Part shown: one piece after another, positions 40,515 through 50,800 of the stretch
How positions within the stretch are numbered: position 1 is the first letter of the stretch
How the letters are laid out: every line of letters begins with the position of its first letter
From: Bacteroidales bacterium UBA2800
Lineage (GTDB): Bacteria > Bacteroidota > Bacteroidia > Bacteroidales > Paludibacteraceae
Length of the DNA stretch: 64,000 bases
Direction: 5' to 3'
Assembly: GCA_002351925.1 (NCBI GenBank)
Contig: DEHM01000005.1
Location: 13,150 to 77,149, forward strand
The notes under the pieces: model-generated
What the model was told of the DNA's origin: nothing
The model's input: only the letters and a program-made list of their open reading frames with translations
The model's database searches: none
Translations under genes and position numbers: made by a program

Positions 40515-42149
40515 ATGAAGAAATCTGTACTACTGATGACATTGCTCTGCGCGTCAACCCTACTGTTTGCCCAGGAGGAAAGCGTCAAAGGAGCACATCC
40601 CTACAAGGTCTCCGACGACGAGAAAGTTGCTACCGACTTCTCGCATTGGTCGTTGATTCCGCATGTCGGTTTCAACGTCTTCGATGGTGACTTCAATTCG
40701 GAGAAATCGCACGCTATCGGCTATCCCAGTGCGGGCCTGGATGTGGAATACGACTTCACGCCGGTATGGGCCGTAGGTGCCGAGTACATGTTCAGTTGGT
40801 ACAACGTGTCCGGTAAGACCAGCAATCCCGGCAATGCGGCTACGCTGCTCAAGGGTATGATGCATAAGGCTGGAGCCTATGTCTCCATGGACTTTATGAA
40901 CCTTTTCTTCCCCCGCGCAAGAAAAAAAATCTGTAGTATCCAGGCTGTCGCCGGTGGTGGCTATGCTTGGTATAAAAATAGCACGATGTACCACGACAAT
41001 CCCGAGGCAAATCCTACTTGGAAACGTGGCAATACGGTTAACTATATCAATGAGGATGGCGACAATGCGCCGAGCTACATGAAGGACTACAAAGGGGTAG
41101 GGTTCTTGCAGGCCGGTCTGAATGTGGAGTTCAACCTCAACCGTACGATTGCTCTGGGTATCCGCGGTACTTACAACTATTTCATCAATGACTATCCTGA
41201 CGGACGTGGTTATGCCGGCGCCAATGCGGTGGCTTCTAAGAACAACGATGGTCTCTTGGACGTGACGCTCAATATGCGCTTTAAGTTCAATGCCGTATCG
41301 AAGACCCACGTGCGCAATATTGCTAACGAGAATCAACTGCTCGAGCGTATGAAGGAAGACGAGGAGCCGAACACCAATGCCGGTATGGGCATGGGCCACG
41401 ACACTGTCATCATCTACCACGATACTATCATCAAGCACTATCGTGAGGTACGCAAAGAGGAGACCAATATCTACTACGTCTATTTCGACAACGGCAAGGC
41501 CTTCATCAAGGAGGATGGTCTGATCACCATCCAACAGGTGGCTGATCGTCTGGAGGAAGACTCTACGCTCTACGCTGTCGTAACGGGCTTCTGCGACAAT
41601 ACCGGTTCCGACAAACTCAACTATGCCCTGGGTGACAAACGTGCCGCCAATGTCATGGATGAACTGAGCCAGGAGCACGGTATCTCTGACGAACGTATGT
41701 ACGCCATGGGTATGGGTAAACTCATCGGTCGCCGCAGTCAGGCTTCCTATGGTCCTAACCGTCGCGCCGCTATCCGTTTGGTAGACAAGGCTACCTTCGA
41801 GCGGATGAAACTCAACCTGGATGAGAAGAAGTCGCAACGCACAGAAGAAATCAAGACTGTGCCTATCTCCGAGAGCTCGCAGCACGAGAAGGTCAACACC
41901 TTCGCTATCCGCGACCATGAGTCCACTGTGACCCAGAAGTCCACGACGCTCTCCAAGCTGGCACGTCAGTACTATAGCAACACTCATTGCTGGGTATATA
42001 TCTACATCGCTAACAAAGATCTTATTCCTAATCCGAATGCGCTTGAGCCGGGTGTCGAACTCATCATTCCTGAGTTGACCCAGGAGGAGATGCAGATTAC
42101 GAAAGATCAGTGTCTGCGCCTGTACAAAAACGCCCGCAATAGTAAGTAA
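40515..42149 (+). CDS. OmpA-family outer-membrane protein with C-terminal LysM-like domain
   Basis: A 544-residue exported protein: signal peptide MKKSVLLMTLLCASTLLFAQ, an eight-strand-like barrel (~40-265), a linker, an OmpA peptidoglycan-binding domain (YVYFDNGKAFI...TGFCDNTGSDKLNYALGDKRAANV... and GRRSQASYGPNRRAAIRL, ~325-430), and a C-terminal LysM-like domain (TTLSKLARQYYSNTHCWVYIYIANKDLI, ~485-525). It anchors the outer membrane to peptidoglycan. I start at ATG 40515 because of the signal peptide and promoter. Confidence 0.88.
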   Translation: MKKSVLLMTLLCASTLLFAQEESVKGAHPYKVSDDEKVATDFSHWSLIPHVGFNVFDGDFNSEKSHAIGYPSAGLDVEYDFTPVWAVGAEYMFSWYNVSGKTSNPGNAATLLKGMMHKAGAYVSMDFMNLFFPRARKKICSIQAVAGGGYAWYKNSTMYHDNPEANPTWKRGNTVNYINEDGDNAPSYMKDYKGVGFLQAGLNVEFNLNRTIALGIRGTYNYFINDYPDGRGYAGANAVASKNNDGLLDVTLNMRFKFNAVSKTHVRNIANENQLLERMKEDEEPNTNAGMGMGHDTVIIYHDTIIKHYREVRKEETNIYYVYFDNGKAFIKEDGLITIQQVADRLEEDSTLYAVVTGFCDNTGSDKLNYALGDKRAANVMDELSQEHGISDERMYAMGMGKLIGRRSQASYGPNRRAAIRLVDKATFERMKLNLDEKKSQRTEEIKTVPISESSQHEKVNTFAIRDHESTVTQKSTTLSKLARQYYSNTHCWVYIYIANKDLIPNPNALEPGVELIIPELTQEEMQITKDQCLRLYKNARNSK

Positions 42150-42318
42150 CGTGCACTAAGGGTTCCGGGTTCCCTTAATAACCCGGGTCCCCAATAACCC
42201 TGGGGCCCCCAATGTAAACCAAGCCCATAGGGCTGTTTGCAGTGGGGAAGAGCGTAGCACAGAACGTAGCGCTATACAAGGACGAGGTCCGCAGTCGCGC
42301 GAGTTCTGATGCAAGCGA
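42150..42318. repeat. G/C-rich micro-repeat stretch before the tRNA
   Basis: Alternating GGGTTCC, AACCCGGG and CCCCAATAACCC text forms several short hairpins (for example AAGGG...CCCTT). No gene or standard promoter was recognised in it. Confidence 0.5.
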
Positions 42319-42393
42319 GGTCCTATAGCTCAGTTGGTTAGTAGCACCTGACTCATAATCAGGGGGTCCTTGGTTCAAGCCCAAGTGGGACCA
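42319..42393 (+). tRNA. tRNA with CAT anticodon (Met or Ile2), unusual D-arm
   Basis: A 75-nt cloverleaf: acceptor GGTCCTA/TGGGACC, anticodon stem CCTGA/TCAGG with loop CTCATAA (anticodon CAT), T-stem CTTGG/CCAAG with loop TTCAAGC, discriminator A. The D-arm reads GCTC...GTAGC where GCTC...GAGC is expected: one extra T disrupts the pairing. Elongator Met and lysidine-modified Ile2 cannot be separated with confidence. Transcription ends at the hairpin just downstream. Confidence 0.85.
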
Positions 42394-42396
42394 CGA

Positions 42397-42434
42397 CAGG
42401 AGGATAGTCCCGCGACCATCCTCCTGTTCTTTTT
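42397..42434 (+). terminator. Terminator after the CAT-anticodon tRNA
   Basis: Perfect 9-bp stem CAGGAGGAT/ATCCTCCTG with a 12-nt loop, followed by TTCTTTTT. Confidence 0.9.
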
Positions 42435-42449
42435 GAAAAAGGCAGTGAT

Positions 42450-43508
42450 ATGTATCGTTTTTGGCTCATAGTGTCCATGCTCCTGCTCTCCGTGCTCGGA
42501 GAGCCGCTCTATGCGCTTACTCCTGCGCAGAAACGCGCGAAAGCTAAGGAAGTGCAACTCCGCAAGCGCGAAGCCGCCAAGCGTAAGGCTGAGAAGAAGA
42601 AGGAGGCGCAGCGTCGTGCCGCCAAACGCAAGCGTATCAAGGAGGGCAAGCTCTTGCTCTACGTCTATTCCTACGACCTGCGCACCGGCGATCCTCTGCC
42701 TGCCACCCATATCCAGGTGCAGGATGTCAATGCGCGCCCGGGCAAGCGACCGTTGATCAACAAGGCTACCGACACCAAGCGTGCGCGTGTTAACAAGACG
42801 CTGCCTGCCGGACGCTACTGGGCTTATGCTGCCAAGACGGGCTATTTCGCTTCCGACACGCTTCGTTTCGACCATCGCGACGACGAGGACACCGTGCGTA
42901 TCGCGCTCTATCCGGAGACGCGTCTCACGTTCACTGTCACCGATAGCCTCACTTCTCGTCCCGTGGTGGCCAATGTCATCGTCCGCAACCACGAGCAACG
43001 CAAAGTGATGCAGACCACGTCCGACTCGCTCCATGCTACCTTGGCTGTCCTTCTGGACGACCGAATGCCTTTCTATACTGTTGAGGCGACGGCCATCAAC
43101 TATTTCCCCTTCCGCGACACCATCGCCGATCCCCATCACTTTGGTGGCATCCGCATGTCGCCGCGCGAGGTGAAGACTTTCGTGCTCCACAATATCTATT
43201 TCGCTACCGGCAAGACGCAGATACTGCCTTCTTCCGAGCCGGCATTGCAGGAACTCTATCGTTTCCTCCAGTCACGCCCCAACCAGTCGATCCGCATCGT
43301 CGGCCATACCGACAATATCGGTTCCGATCGCAGCAACCAGGCGCTGTCGGAAGGCCGTTGTAAAGAGGTGCGCCAGGCCATGATCGATCGTGGCATAGCC
43401 CCCGGCCGTATACAAACAGAGGGCCGCGGCGAGCGCGACCCTATTGTTCCCAACGACTCCGACGAGCACCGCCAGATGAACCGCCGTGTCGAAATCGTCC
43501 TGCTTTAA
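42450..43508 (+). CDS. OmpA-family protein with Lys/Arg/Ala-rich N-terminal helix
   Basis: A 352-residue exported protein. Signal peptide (MYRFWLIVSMLLLSVLGEPLYA) is followed by an extremely basic helical stretch (KRAKAKEVQLRKREAAKRKA..., ~27-65), two beta sandwich-like regions, and an OmpA domain at the C-terminus (NIYFATGKTQILPSSEPAL..., RIVGHTDNIGSDRSNQALSEGR, RVEIVLL). It probably binds peptidoglycan. The basic helix could bind anionic glycans or lipid; this is speculative. Convergent with the AAA ATPase gene, overlapping by 4 bp. Confidence 0.85.
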   Translation: MYRFWLIVSMLLLSVLGEPLYALTPAQKRAKAKEVQLRKREAAKRKAEKKKEAQRRAAKRKRIKEGKLLLYVYSYDLRTGDPLPATHIQVQDVNARPGKRPLINKATDTKRARVNKTLPAGRYWAYAAKTGYFASDTLRFDHRDDEDTVRIALYPETRLTFTVTDSLTSRPVVANVIVRNHEQRKVMQTTSDSLHATLAVLLDDRMPFYTVEATAINYFPFRDTIADPHHFGGIRMSPREVKTFVLHNIYFATGKTQILPSSEPALQELYRFLQSRPNQSIRIVGHTDNIGSDRSNQALSEGRCKEVRQAMIDRGIAPGRIQTEGRGERDPIVPNDSDEHRQMNRRVEIVLL

Positions 43509-44641
43509 CTTCGGCTTTGCTGAAGCCACATTTCTAAGAATTTATCATACACCTGATAAATCCCCTTTTCGCAGGTGATAAGGCCCTTGTCTAACAATGC
43601 AGGAATCGCCGATTTGACCGAACTCGCGGATAGTAATCCGTGCCGTTTTATGAATTTTCCGGAAGTCAGATTCTGCGCCTTTCCATCCTTGGCTATAGCC
43701 TGCAAAACCAACGATTGCTTCTCCGGTAACTGATACATCAGGTCTTCATATGTGATAGCTGATGTAAGTATGATGTATCGGATGGCATCCTCAATCTGCT
43801 CCTCCGTGCAGGTCTCTTCTGTCGATGTGCGAGCAAATAATTCGTTCATCACGCGCTGCATATAATAGGTTACCCCTTCAAATCGTTCATAGAGTGCGTG
43901 CGGCACTTCCGGCGAGACATGCTTGCCGCGTTCCTCGAATAGTCGCTCGCAGAATTCGGTATACTTATCTTCTGGTAGCAACGGAAGGTTATATATCGCT
44001 ACGCTCTGGTAGAATGGACGAGCCGGAGAGGTAAACATCTGCCCCATTAGGTGTCGTTGCGAGCCGGAGAAGATAAAATGCGTGTTCGTGCAGTACTGTA
44101 CATGCGTGCGCAACGTCGCTTCAATCAACTCATCTCCGTACTGCGTAATCTGTTGAAACTCATCTATAGCTACGATGCAGGGCTTGTCTGCATGCTCCAA
44201 ATAGTAGAAAATCTCCTCCAGAGTAGTAGTTGGCGTAGCGATGTCGCCTATACTCATCATCCACGCCGGGTTTCCTAATGAGTCATACCCGATTCCTTGC
44301 CGCACGGAAGACAATACAGCGATAAAATTCTCCCATGCTTTTCGCCCCATTGGTTTGAGTGTTTCCAGGATATTTAACCCCAAACGGTACACCAAATCGG
44401 CTACCGATTTCGTGGAGTAGATGTCAATGATAAAGGTATAATAGTTATCTGCAATAGCCGGTTGCGCAAAACAATGGCGAATTAGGTTCGTCTTTCCGTA
44501 ACGACGAGGCGAAATCAGTGCCACATTATTACCGTTAACCAACATACGTGTCAGATCGACCGTCTCCTGTTCTCGATCGCAGAAGTACGCTGCTCCGGCA
44601 TATCCGGTAGTTATAAAAGGGTTTAAAATTTTCGTCTCCAT
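43505..44641 (-). CDS. AAA ATPase of the archaeal-ATPase (STAND-like) type with C-terminal winged helix
   Basis: A 378-residue protein: Walker A SPRRYGKT (44-51), Walker B CIVAIDEF (155-162, Asp160-Glu161), sensor-like FIFSGSQRHLM, then a helical lid and a C-terminal winged-helix domain (~290-378; LVLQAIAKDG...LLDKGLI). Such ATPases are frequent and multi-copy in Bacteroidetes; functions are largely unknown, with suggested roles in mobile elements or signalling. Single-gene unit with its own promoter. Confidence 0.8.
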   Translation of the reverse strand: METKILNPFITTGYAGAAYFCDREQETVDLTRMLVNGNNVALISPRRYGKTNLIRHCFAQPAIADNYYTFIIDIYSTKSVADLVYRLGLNILETLKPMGRKAWENFIAVLSSVRQGIGYDSLGNPAWMMSIGDIATPTTTLEEIFYYLEHADKPCIVAIDEFQQITQYGDELIEATLRTHVQYCTNTHFIFSGSQRHLMGQMFTSPARPFYQSVAIYNLPLLPEDKYTEFCERLFEERGKHVSPEVPHALYERFEGVTYYMQRVMNELFARTSTEETCTEEQIEDAIRYIILTSAITYEDLMYQLPEKQSLVLQAIAKDGKAQNLTSGKFIKRHGLLSASSVKSAIPALLDKGLITCEKGIYQVYDKFLEMWLQQSRS

Positions 44642-44666
44642 AGGGTCTATTGTATTAAATTTGCCG

Positions 44667-44698
44667 CAAAATTACTACATTTTTTTTATATGTGCAAA
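44667..44698 (-). promoter_or_regulatory. Promoter of the AAA ATPase gene
   Basis: Minus strand TTTGCACATAT (from 44698) and TAATTTTG (44674-44667), 18 bp apart; the start codon at 44641 follows about 26 bp after the -7 box. Confidence 0.75.
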
Positions 44699-44739
44699 TG
44701 TTTTTCCATTTTATGGAAATTATTTTATGGAAAAATAAC

Positions 44740-44769
44740 GAAGACAGGGCTCATCTATGCCCTGTCTTC
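44740..44769 (-). terminator. Terminator of the large secreted-protein cluster
   Basis: Stem GAAGACAGGGC / GCCCTGTCTTC (11 bp, perfect) with an 8-nt loop, followed on the minus strand by a T-rich tail. It lies after the last gene of the 58.7-44.8 kb leftward cluster. Confidence 0.85.
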
Positions 44770-44823
44770 CTAATCTCTAACTCCTATAGCGTAGCGTCCT
44801 GTAGCAGCTTGCTGCATCCTCAT

Positions 44824-47394
44824 TTACTGCTCCACCTGCCGCCCATTCATGTCGTACAACGCGCCGTTGCGCATGATCAGCACTTGCCCGTTGCGCAGTA
44901 TTTTCTGAACACTCATCTCTACGGCGGTGTTCTCAACGCCGGTTGCCGGACTCGGCGCCACATACTTACGTACATACGCATATACGTAAACCGCACCGGT
45001 CGTAGTAGCTTTATACGGCTTGATAGCCGCATTGCTTGCGTGGTATTTGAACATCGCATTCGTGTTGCCCAGGTTGCGAACGAAGTAGCCGTTATTGTCG
45101 TCTGCTACGAACTTCCAGAACTTGCAGTTCTGCGTGGTGGCATCAACGATGTCGTTACCACTGCTGGTTACCGCAATCGCCTTGCTCGCTCCGACAATTG
45201 TCAGCGTGAAGCCCTCTTTGTTCTTCTCCGTTCCCAGTACCATGCGACATGCACCATCTGCATATGCCTCGGTCTCTGTGACGGTAATATCCTGCAGCAG
45301 CACTGTCAGTTTCTTGCCGTCGCGTGCACCGGCAATCACCGGAACACTCTGCCGTGCCAAGATGATCGTATCTTTCTCTGCCAGTGTCGAAGCGTCGGTC
45401 ACTTTGCTGAACATCTGTGCGCCTGCTACGTGAATCGTTATCTGTGCGCTCAGTTCCGCGATAGTAGCGGTGATAATGGCATCACCTTCTGCTACACCAT
45501 GTACCAGACCGGTCTCGCTGACGGTAGCTATCTCCGGAGCACTCGATTCATAACTGATCGGGTATTCTGTAGCAGCTTGTGCTGGATCAACTGTCGGATT
45601 CAACTGCAGCGACGAACCGATAGTCAGGCTGGCTTCCGCAGGCAGCTCAATGCTGTTCACCGTTACGGCTACTACATGCACCGTACAACTCTTCACCACT
45701 TCGCCGATGGTAGCGGTGATAACTGCGTCGCCAAGAGCCTGTGCCGTAACCACGCCGTTCTTGTTCACCTTAGCAATCGCTGCATCGCTGCTCGCCCAGT
45801 TGGCACTCGCGCTTGCGTATGCCGGCACGAATGCCGTAATCGTCAAGGTCTCCTGGCCGCCTATGTTCAGCGTCGTCTCTGTCTTCGACAACGTGAAATC
45901 GGTGATCGTCGGCTCCGTGATTGTCAGCGTTACGCTAGCGCTTACGCTCGGCACGCGCACCGAAGTGGCCGTTACCGTTACGGTTCCGGATACGTGCTTT
46001 GCCATCAACTTACCGTCTTGATCTATTTCGCCCTGATACGTATGGTCTACGCTCCATGTCAGCGACTTGTCGGCTGCCTCATTCGGCGTATAAACTACGT
46101 ATTGCGACATATCAATCGTCTGGCCCTGATCAATCGTCTCCGGAGCACCCTCAAAGGCCAGATTCGTCAACTTCACCGTCGCCGGAATCAGGTTGATGCC
46201 GATGGTCTTCGAACCCTCCATCGGGTCTAATGCAATGTCTTGCGTCAGGTACACCAGACGGGCATCCAGCGTGCCGGTCTTGTTGCTTGTTCCCAGATAG
46301 GTGATGGTTACGGTACCTGCCGTACGCGTACCCTGGTCTGCTACGCTGAACAATGCAGCGTCTGTGCCCTCAATCTCCCAGATGATATCATCCGTCAGGT
46401 TCTCTGCGGTGTAGTTGGCGGTAACGCTTGTCTGCTCGTCGTTCTCTACGTCGCCAAACGCAATATCATCAATCTCCAGACTGCTCTGCAGATCCTGAGC
46501 CGCGCCGGCTTTCTTATAAAGCGCAATCGACACGCCGCTTCCCGCATTTTTATAGGGTTTGAAGCGATCGTTGTTGAATTCTACCGGGAACGTTCCGTCC
46601 GGTTTTCCGACTTCTGCCACACCGTTGCTGATACTAACGCCCCAGCCGGCTAATAGTTGGTTGGGCACAGGTGTACCATATGCAAAAGCGCCCTTGCCTG
46701 TGATGTCAAGCAGCAGTTTGTTGGTTGTCCCGGTAGCCGTAAATTGCCAGTTTCCGCCATATTGACTTACGACAAACGTCTGGGCATTTTCAGGAACATC
46801 TGCATGTCCGTTATTGATGGTCACACCTTCCGTGATGGCTTCCAGATAGGCGCCATTCAGCGCACCGCTAACTGCGCCGGCAGCTTCGTTCACGAACAAG
46901 ACGGTGTCTCCTACGCTCAACCCGCTGGTCGTTTCGATACGCTCAAAAGGAATCGTCTGCGGAACATCTGCGTCATTGGTTACTACCAATGTGACATTAA
47001 CAATCTTCTCTTCACGCACATTCCAATTGGCATCGCTGTATGTGAAGAAATGGATTTTCGCTGAATACGTTCCGGCTTGGGTTGCATAATAATGCACCAT
47101 AAACTCGTACGGATTGCTTATTGAGTGATAAGGATCAGTAGCATACAAGTAATCAGGACTTGCCCAAAAACTACAATTCTCCGCGGGCGCATCAGTCGTT
47201 TCCGTCCATATGCCGCAATACTCCTGCATGTCGCTCCAACCCACTGTTACCGCTACGGAATCTTCTACTTCCGTTAAGCCTTTGATGCTTACGGTACCAA
47301 AATCCACATTGTTGGGGCTTACTGTAATACTTACCGTCGCCCAACTCATTACACTGACCATCGCCAGCGCCAAAAAAGTAAAAATTTTCTTCAT
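44824..47394 (-). CDS. Secreted protein with BIG2-type Ig-like repeats
   Basis: An 856-residue exported protein. Signal peptide MKKIFTFLALAMVSVMSWA; an N-terminal Ig-like region (~20-140) and lipocalin-like beta region (~155-285); then an IdeS/BIG2-type series (~400-660) with repeated motifs such as TWSVDHTYQGEIDQDGKL, WASSDAAIAKVNKNGVVTA and YESSAPEIATVSETGLV; a further beta domain; and a conserved tail VQKILRNGQVLIMRNGALY...GRQVEQ of the type IX-signal type. A surface adhesin or scaffold is likely. Last gene of a four-gene leftward cluster. Confidence 0.75.
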   Translation of the reverse strand: MKKIFTFLALAMVSVMSWATVSITVSPNNVDFGTVSIKGLTEVEDSVAVTVGWSDMQEYCGIWTETTDAPAENCSFWASPDYLYATDPYHSISNPYEFMVHYYATQAGTYSAKIHFFTYSDANWNVREEKIVNVTLVVTNDADVPQTIPFERIETTSGLSVGDTVLFVNEAAGAVSGALNGAYLEAITEGVTINNGHADVPENAQTFVVSQYGGNWQFTATGTTNKLLLDITGKGAFAYGTPVPNQLLAGWGVSISNGVAEVGKPDGTFPVEFNNDRFKPYKNAGSGVSIALYKKAGAAQDLQSSLEIDDIAFGDVENDEQTSVTANYTAENLTDDIIWEIEGTDAALFSVADQGTRTAGTVTITYLGTSNKTGTLDARLVYLTQDIALDPMEGSKTIGINLIPATVKLTNLAFEGAPETIDQGQTIDMSQYVVYTPNEAADKSLTWSVDHTYQGEIDQDGKLMAKHVSGTVTVTATSVRVPSVSASVTLTITEPTITDFTLSKTETTLNIGGQETLTITAFVPAYASASANWASSDAAIAKVNKNGVVTAQALGDAVITATIGEVVKSCTVHVVAVTVNSIELPAEASLTIGSSLQLNPTVDPAQAATEYPISYESSAPEIATVSETGLVHGVAEGDAIITATIAELSAQITIHVAGAQMFSKVTDASTLAEKDTIILARQSVPVIAGARDGKKLTVLLQDITVTETEAYADGACRMVLGTEKNKEGFTLTIVGASKAIAVTSSGNDIVDATTQNCKFWKFVADDNNGYFVRNLGNTNAMFKYHASNAAIKPYKATTTGAVYVYAYVRKYVAPSPATGVENTAVEMSVQKILRNGQVLIMRNGALYDMNGRQVEQ

Positions 47395-47423
47395 AATAAT
47401 TATATTTTATCAGTTAAATAGTT

Positions 47424-47813
47424 TTACCCCCTTAACGCGCGTCTACGCGCAGCGCGTACGATAAGGTACGCACACGCGAGAAGCATCAGCGGCCACACCG
47501 CATCGCCTATCGGCGTTGCCCACGGGTCATCAGGGTTAGTCGGACCGCTACCGCCGCCGCTGTTGCCGCCGCCAATCTTACGCCGACCGCTCGGACCGGC
47601 TGCATTACCTGCCGTCTCGTAGGTACCTAACTTGCTGCCTGTCGTTATCGTTCCCGTCGCTGCCGCAGAAGGCAATGTCGAACCCGAGTAAACCATGCCG
47701 GAGGTGGACTTCATCTCTGCCTGCGGCTGTTGCGCGAGGTTCTGAGCCGTAACGAACATTACGCTCGCCACGCTCAGCATCATCACTATCAATAAATATC
47801 TCAATGCTTTCAT
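47424..47813 (-). CDS. Small exported protein with Gly-rich linker and C-terminal membrane anchor
   Basis: A 129-residue protein. The N-terminal signal peptide (MKALRYLLIVMMLSVASVMFVTAQ) is followed by a low-complexity Ser/Thr/Gly region, then PTNPDDPWATPIGDAVW, a hydrophobic helix (LMLLACAYLIV) and a basic end RAARRRALRG. The motif-helix-Arg cluster resembles the tripartite sorting tails recognised by exosortase- or sortase-like systems, but I cannot assign it to a known family. It lies between two large secreted proteins and may help anchor or assemble them. The start is ATG 47813; the upstream DNA is AAACATT-type repeat. Confidence 0.6.
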   Translation of the reverse strand: MKALRYLLIVMMLSVASVMFVTAQNLAQQPQAEMKSTSGMVYSGSTLPSAAATGTITTGSKLGTYETAGNAAGPSGRRKIGGGNSGGGSGPTNPDDPWATPIGDAVWPLMLLACAYLIVRAARRRALRG

Positions 47814-47819
47814 AATCTT

Positions 47820-47882
47820 TAACTCTTTCATTCGTTAAACATTCATTCGTTCATTCATTAAACATTAAACTTTAAACATTGA
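47820..47882. repeat. A/T micro-repeat (ATTCGTT / AAACATT) between secreted genes
   Basis: Repeated CATTCGTTCATT and TAAACATTAAAC text fills the spacer; an almost identical stretch occurs at 52064-52110 upstream of the next gene's start. The shared spacer suggests the two were copied or spread by the same process. Confidence 0.8.
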
Positions 47883-47884
47883 GA

Positions 47885-50800
47885 TCACTTGATCTCACGT
47901 ACCATTTTACCCGTTGCATCGTAGATCTTACCGCCGCGTAAGATATACATCTTATCGCGATAGATGAACTTCTGCGTTTCTTCGCTCTTCAGATTAATAT
48001 TCTCTGTTCCGGTTGTGACACTCGGTTTGTCTGCTTTCATCACAACGCGTATCGTGAAGCGCGTATCATTAAAGAGCGAATTTTCACTGGAGAAGGTATA
48101 ATCGCTATTCAATAGATTGAAATTGAATACGCCTTCTTCGTTATCATCCAGCAGAACGGATTCTACATTCTCCAAGTCTGAATACTCGCTTATTGAGAAT
48201 GTATATTCTCCACTTTCCGGGGCTCGGTAGCCCATTGGTACGGAGCCGGCAGCACGTTCTTCGCTCATAGCCTCAAAAGCCATACGCTTACTCTCGTGCA
48301 TTAACCATACTTTCGGCTTCGTCGTCTGTGAACCGAACATCTTCTCGTAATCATCGAAGTCCAAATCATCAGAGTAGTTATTGCCTACATAAACACCGGT
48401 CTGATCTTGCGAGACACCATTCGTGTAATCGATTTGAACGAATGCCTCACGAACCTCACTGCCAGCACGCATATATGCCGGAGCTTTCTTCATTCGGTTG
48501 CCAAGTGTGAAGGTCACTGTTCCGCTACCTCCTCCTGCTGTCTCTTGGAAGAAGAATGGGAAGAACGGCTTAAGTTCCGTCGTGGATGCAACATATTGGT
48601 CATACTCAGATCCACTTTCGGCGGACATCACAGTGATGTACTTCGTTGCGCCATCTACCCAGTGATACGATCCGTCCCAGTGCTCTGCATTCGGATGTTT
48701 CTCTAACTGGCTGTGACCGATATCGCCCTTCCATGTCGCCATGTACGGGTTACCGATCAGGTTCCAACCGACATTGTTCGCCGTTACCGTTCCTGCATTG
48801 TATCCCGCTATACCATGAGCCGTGGTGCTCACCGTCTTCTCGGTTTCGCCGGCTCCGTTGTATGCACTGTTGCCTAACGGGAATCGGATAATAGCCAACG
48901 GACGACTGCGTACGCCGTTTACATCACGAGGACGAGCAGCGATTATATAACCAACACCCGCTTCAAAGTTATCTCCGTTATACCAATCCCAACTGGTTGC
49001 ACTCGCATTCGCGGCACGTAACGCACCGTTGTAATGCTTAACCCAAACAGGGAAGTTATCCACACCTGCCTCATCCGTCACATTCGCTAACGGCACGGTA
49101 TATGGCAGCGCGAACTGATAATATTGATAGTTGTGGATGTAGTAATCATAGATGATATTGTTACTACCCTCGAACTTGATATCACCATTCAGGTAAATTT
49201 CAGGCAATGTATATGTATTGGTATTGAGCCAACTGTAGCCACCACGCACATAAACTTTGTTTTTCACGCCAAGCGATTGTCCATCGAGTACCAACTTGCC
49301 GCCCGGATATACATGCAGGTTCGCGAAACTCGTATGCGTTGCTTTGGTCTGATTAGCCGTCAACTTGCCACCATTCAGAATCACAATATCGCAACTCTCG
49401 CAAATAGCATCGGTTAATGCAGTCTTATAAGCTCCGCTTGTTGCATCGGCTGTATTTACCAATATAGGCTTGCTGATGTACGCCACGACATTTGGATTGT
49501 CATGGTCTTTAATGGTCATCAGCGTACAGTTGTCGCCGGTCAGCGTCAAACCGCTTACGGAATACAAGTCGCTCGTTCCGCCTGAAGTGATATTTGTCAG
49601 TGCCTTGTTCGTCCAACTGTTTGCACCCAAGGTTATATCTACTGCATCCGGCACATCTCCGGCAAAGCGCAAAGCCATACTGCTTGTGCCCCATTCCATC
49701 ACTTCTACTTGCATATCTGTGATTTCTGTCAGCGGTAACAAACGGACTTGTCCACTATACGCTCTATCCTCTGTCAGCGTTCCCCAGACACCCCTCGTGT
49801 TCAGACTTACGGTTCGATTATCTCCCACAGCACTTGTCAGCGTGTAATCCTTCAAGTCATTGGTTGCTGCAACCCACTCATACTTCGTTGGATTAGTTAA
49901 AGCATATCCACTATACATTGCACTAACCTGAATACTGGTGGTCGAACCGTTGTACAAAGTCTTCTGGTTATCCGCCGTTTCGGTTGTCAAACGTTCCGTG
50001 AATACCAAGTTCGAACCGTTAGCTGCGAAGCGGCTGGAAGCCACGTTACGCAATCCGTAATCAAGCAAGTTCGCCGGTCCGGTTGCCGATGACGGGTCGG
50101 ATACGTTGTCTACCGCAATAGGTATGCCGCTTGTGTTACTTGAACTATTTGTGCAGTTAGCTGGAAGTGCATACCAGAAGTTTCCTAATTTGGATGCAAT
50201 CACGAAGTTATCCGGTAAGCAACGTCCTGTTACTAAGCCCTCAAAGCGTTTGTTTACACCATCGCAACTAACTGTGATGACCGGATTAACCAATGCCTCG
50301 CTCTCGTAAGCCGTCGGAGCATAAGCCACATACACGGTCGTTGTGGCCAAATCGCCCGAAGAGGTCTGCAATACGCTTCCCGTAATCTCCGTTCCGTCGC
50401 TCTTGTAGAACAACAAGTCTGTACCGGATAACGTCACATCCTTCGTTCCGACTGCCGTTTCTCCATCTACACTCAAAGTCAGTGTACGAATAGCTTTAAT
50501 ACTCTGCCCTGCTGCCGAAGTAATCTTAAGCGCCGTGTTGTCTGTGGCCGCATCCGTATGTACTAAGTTTATATCCAAACAGGTATATACATAGTTGCGA
50601 TAACTTAACGTAGTGAAACTGCCGGCATAAGTGGTACTACCTTCATCACAAGTATTCCATGCCCGAACCCATACATAATAGGTCTTACCACTTTCCAAAT
50701 CATCGTACGAACGCGAAGCTGTCGCATTGGTATATGGTCCATGATGGTAATCGGCAACACTGGTAGTCGGATAATCCTCGTCATCAGCAATCAAGAACGT

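Noticed and set aside
43505..44641. Plasmid or phage replication ATPase
   Set aside because: The archaeal-ATPase type with a winged helix is common in Bacteroidetes chromosomes and no replication genes lie nearby.
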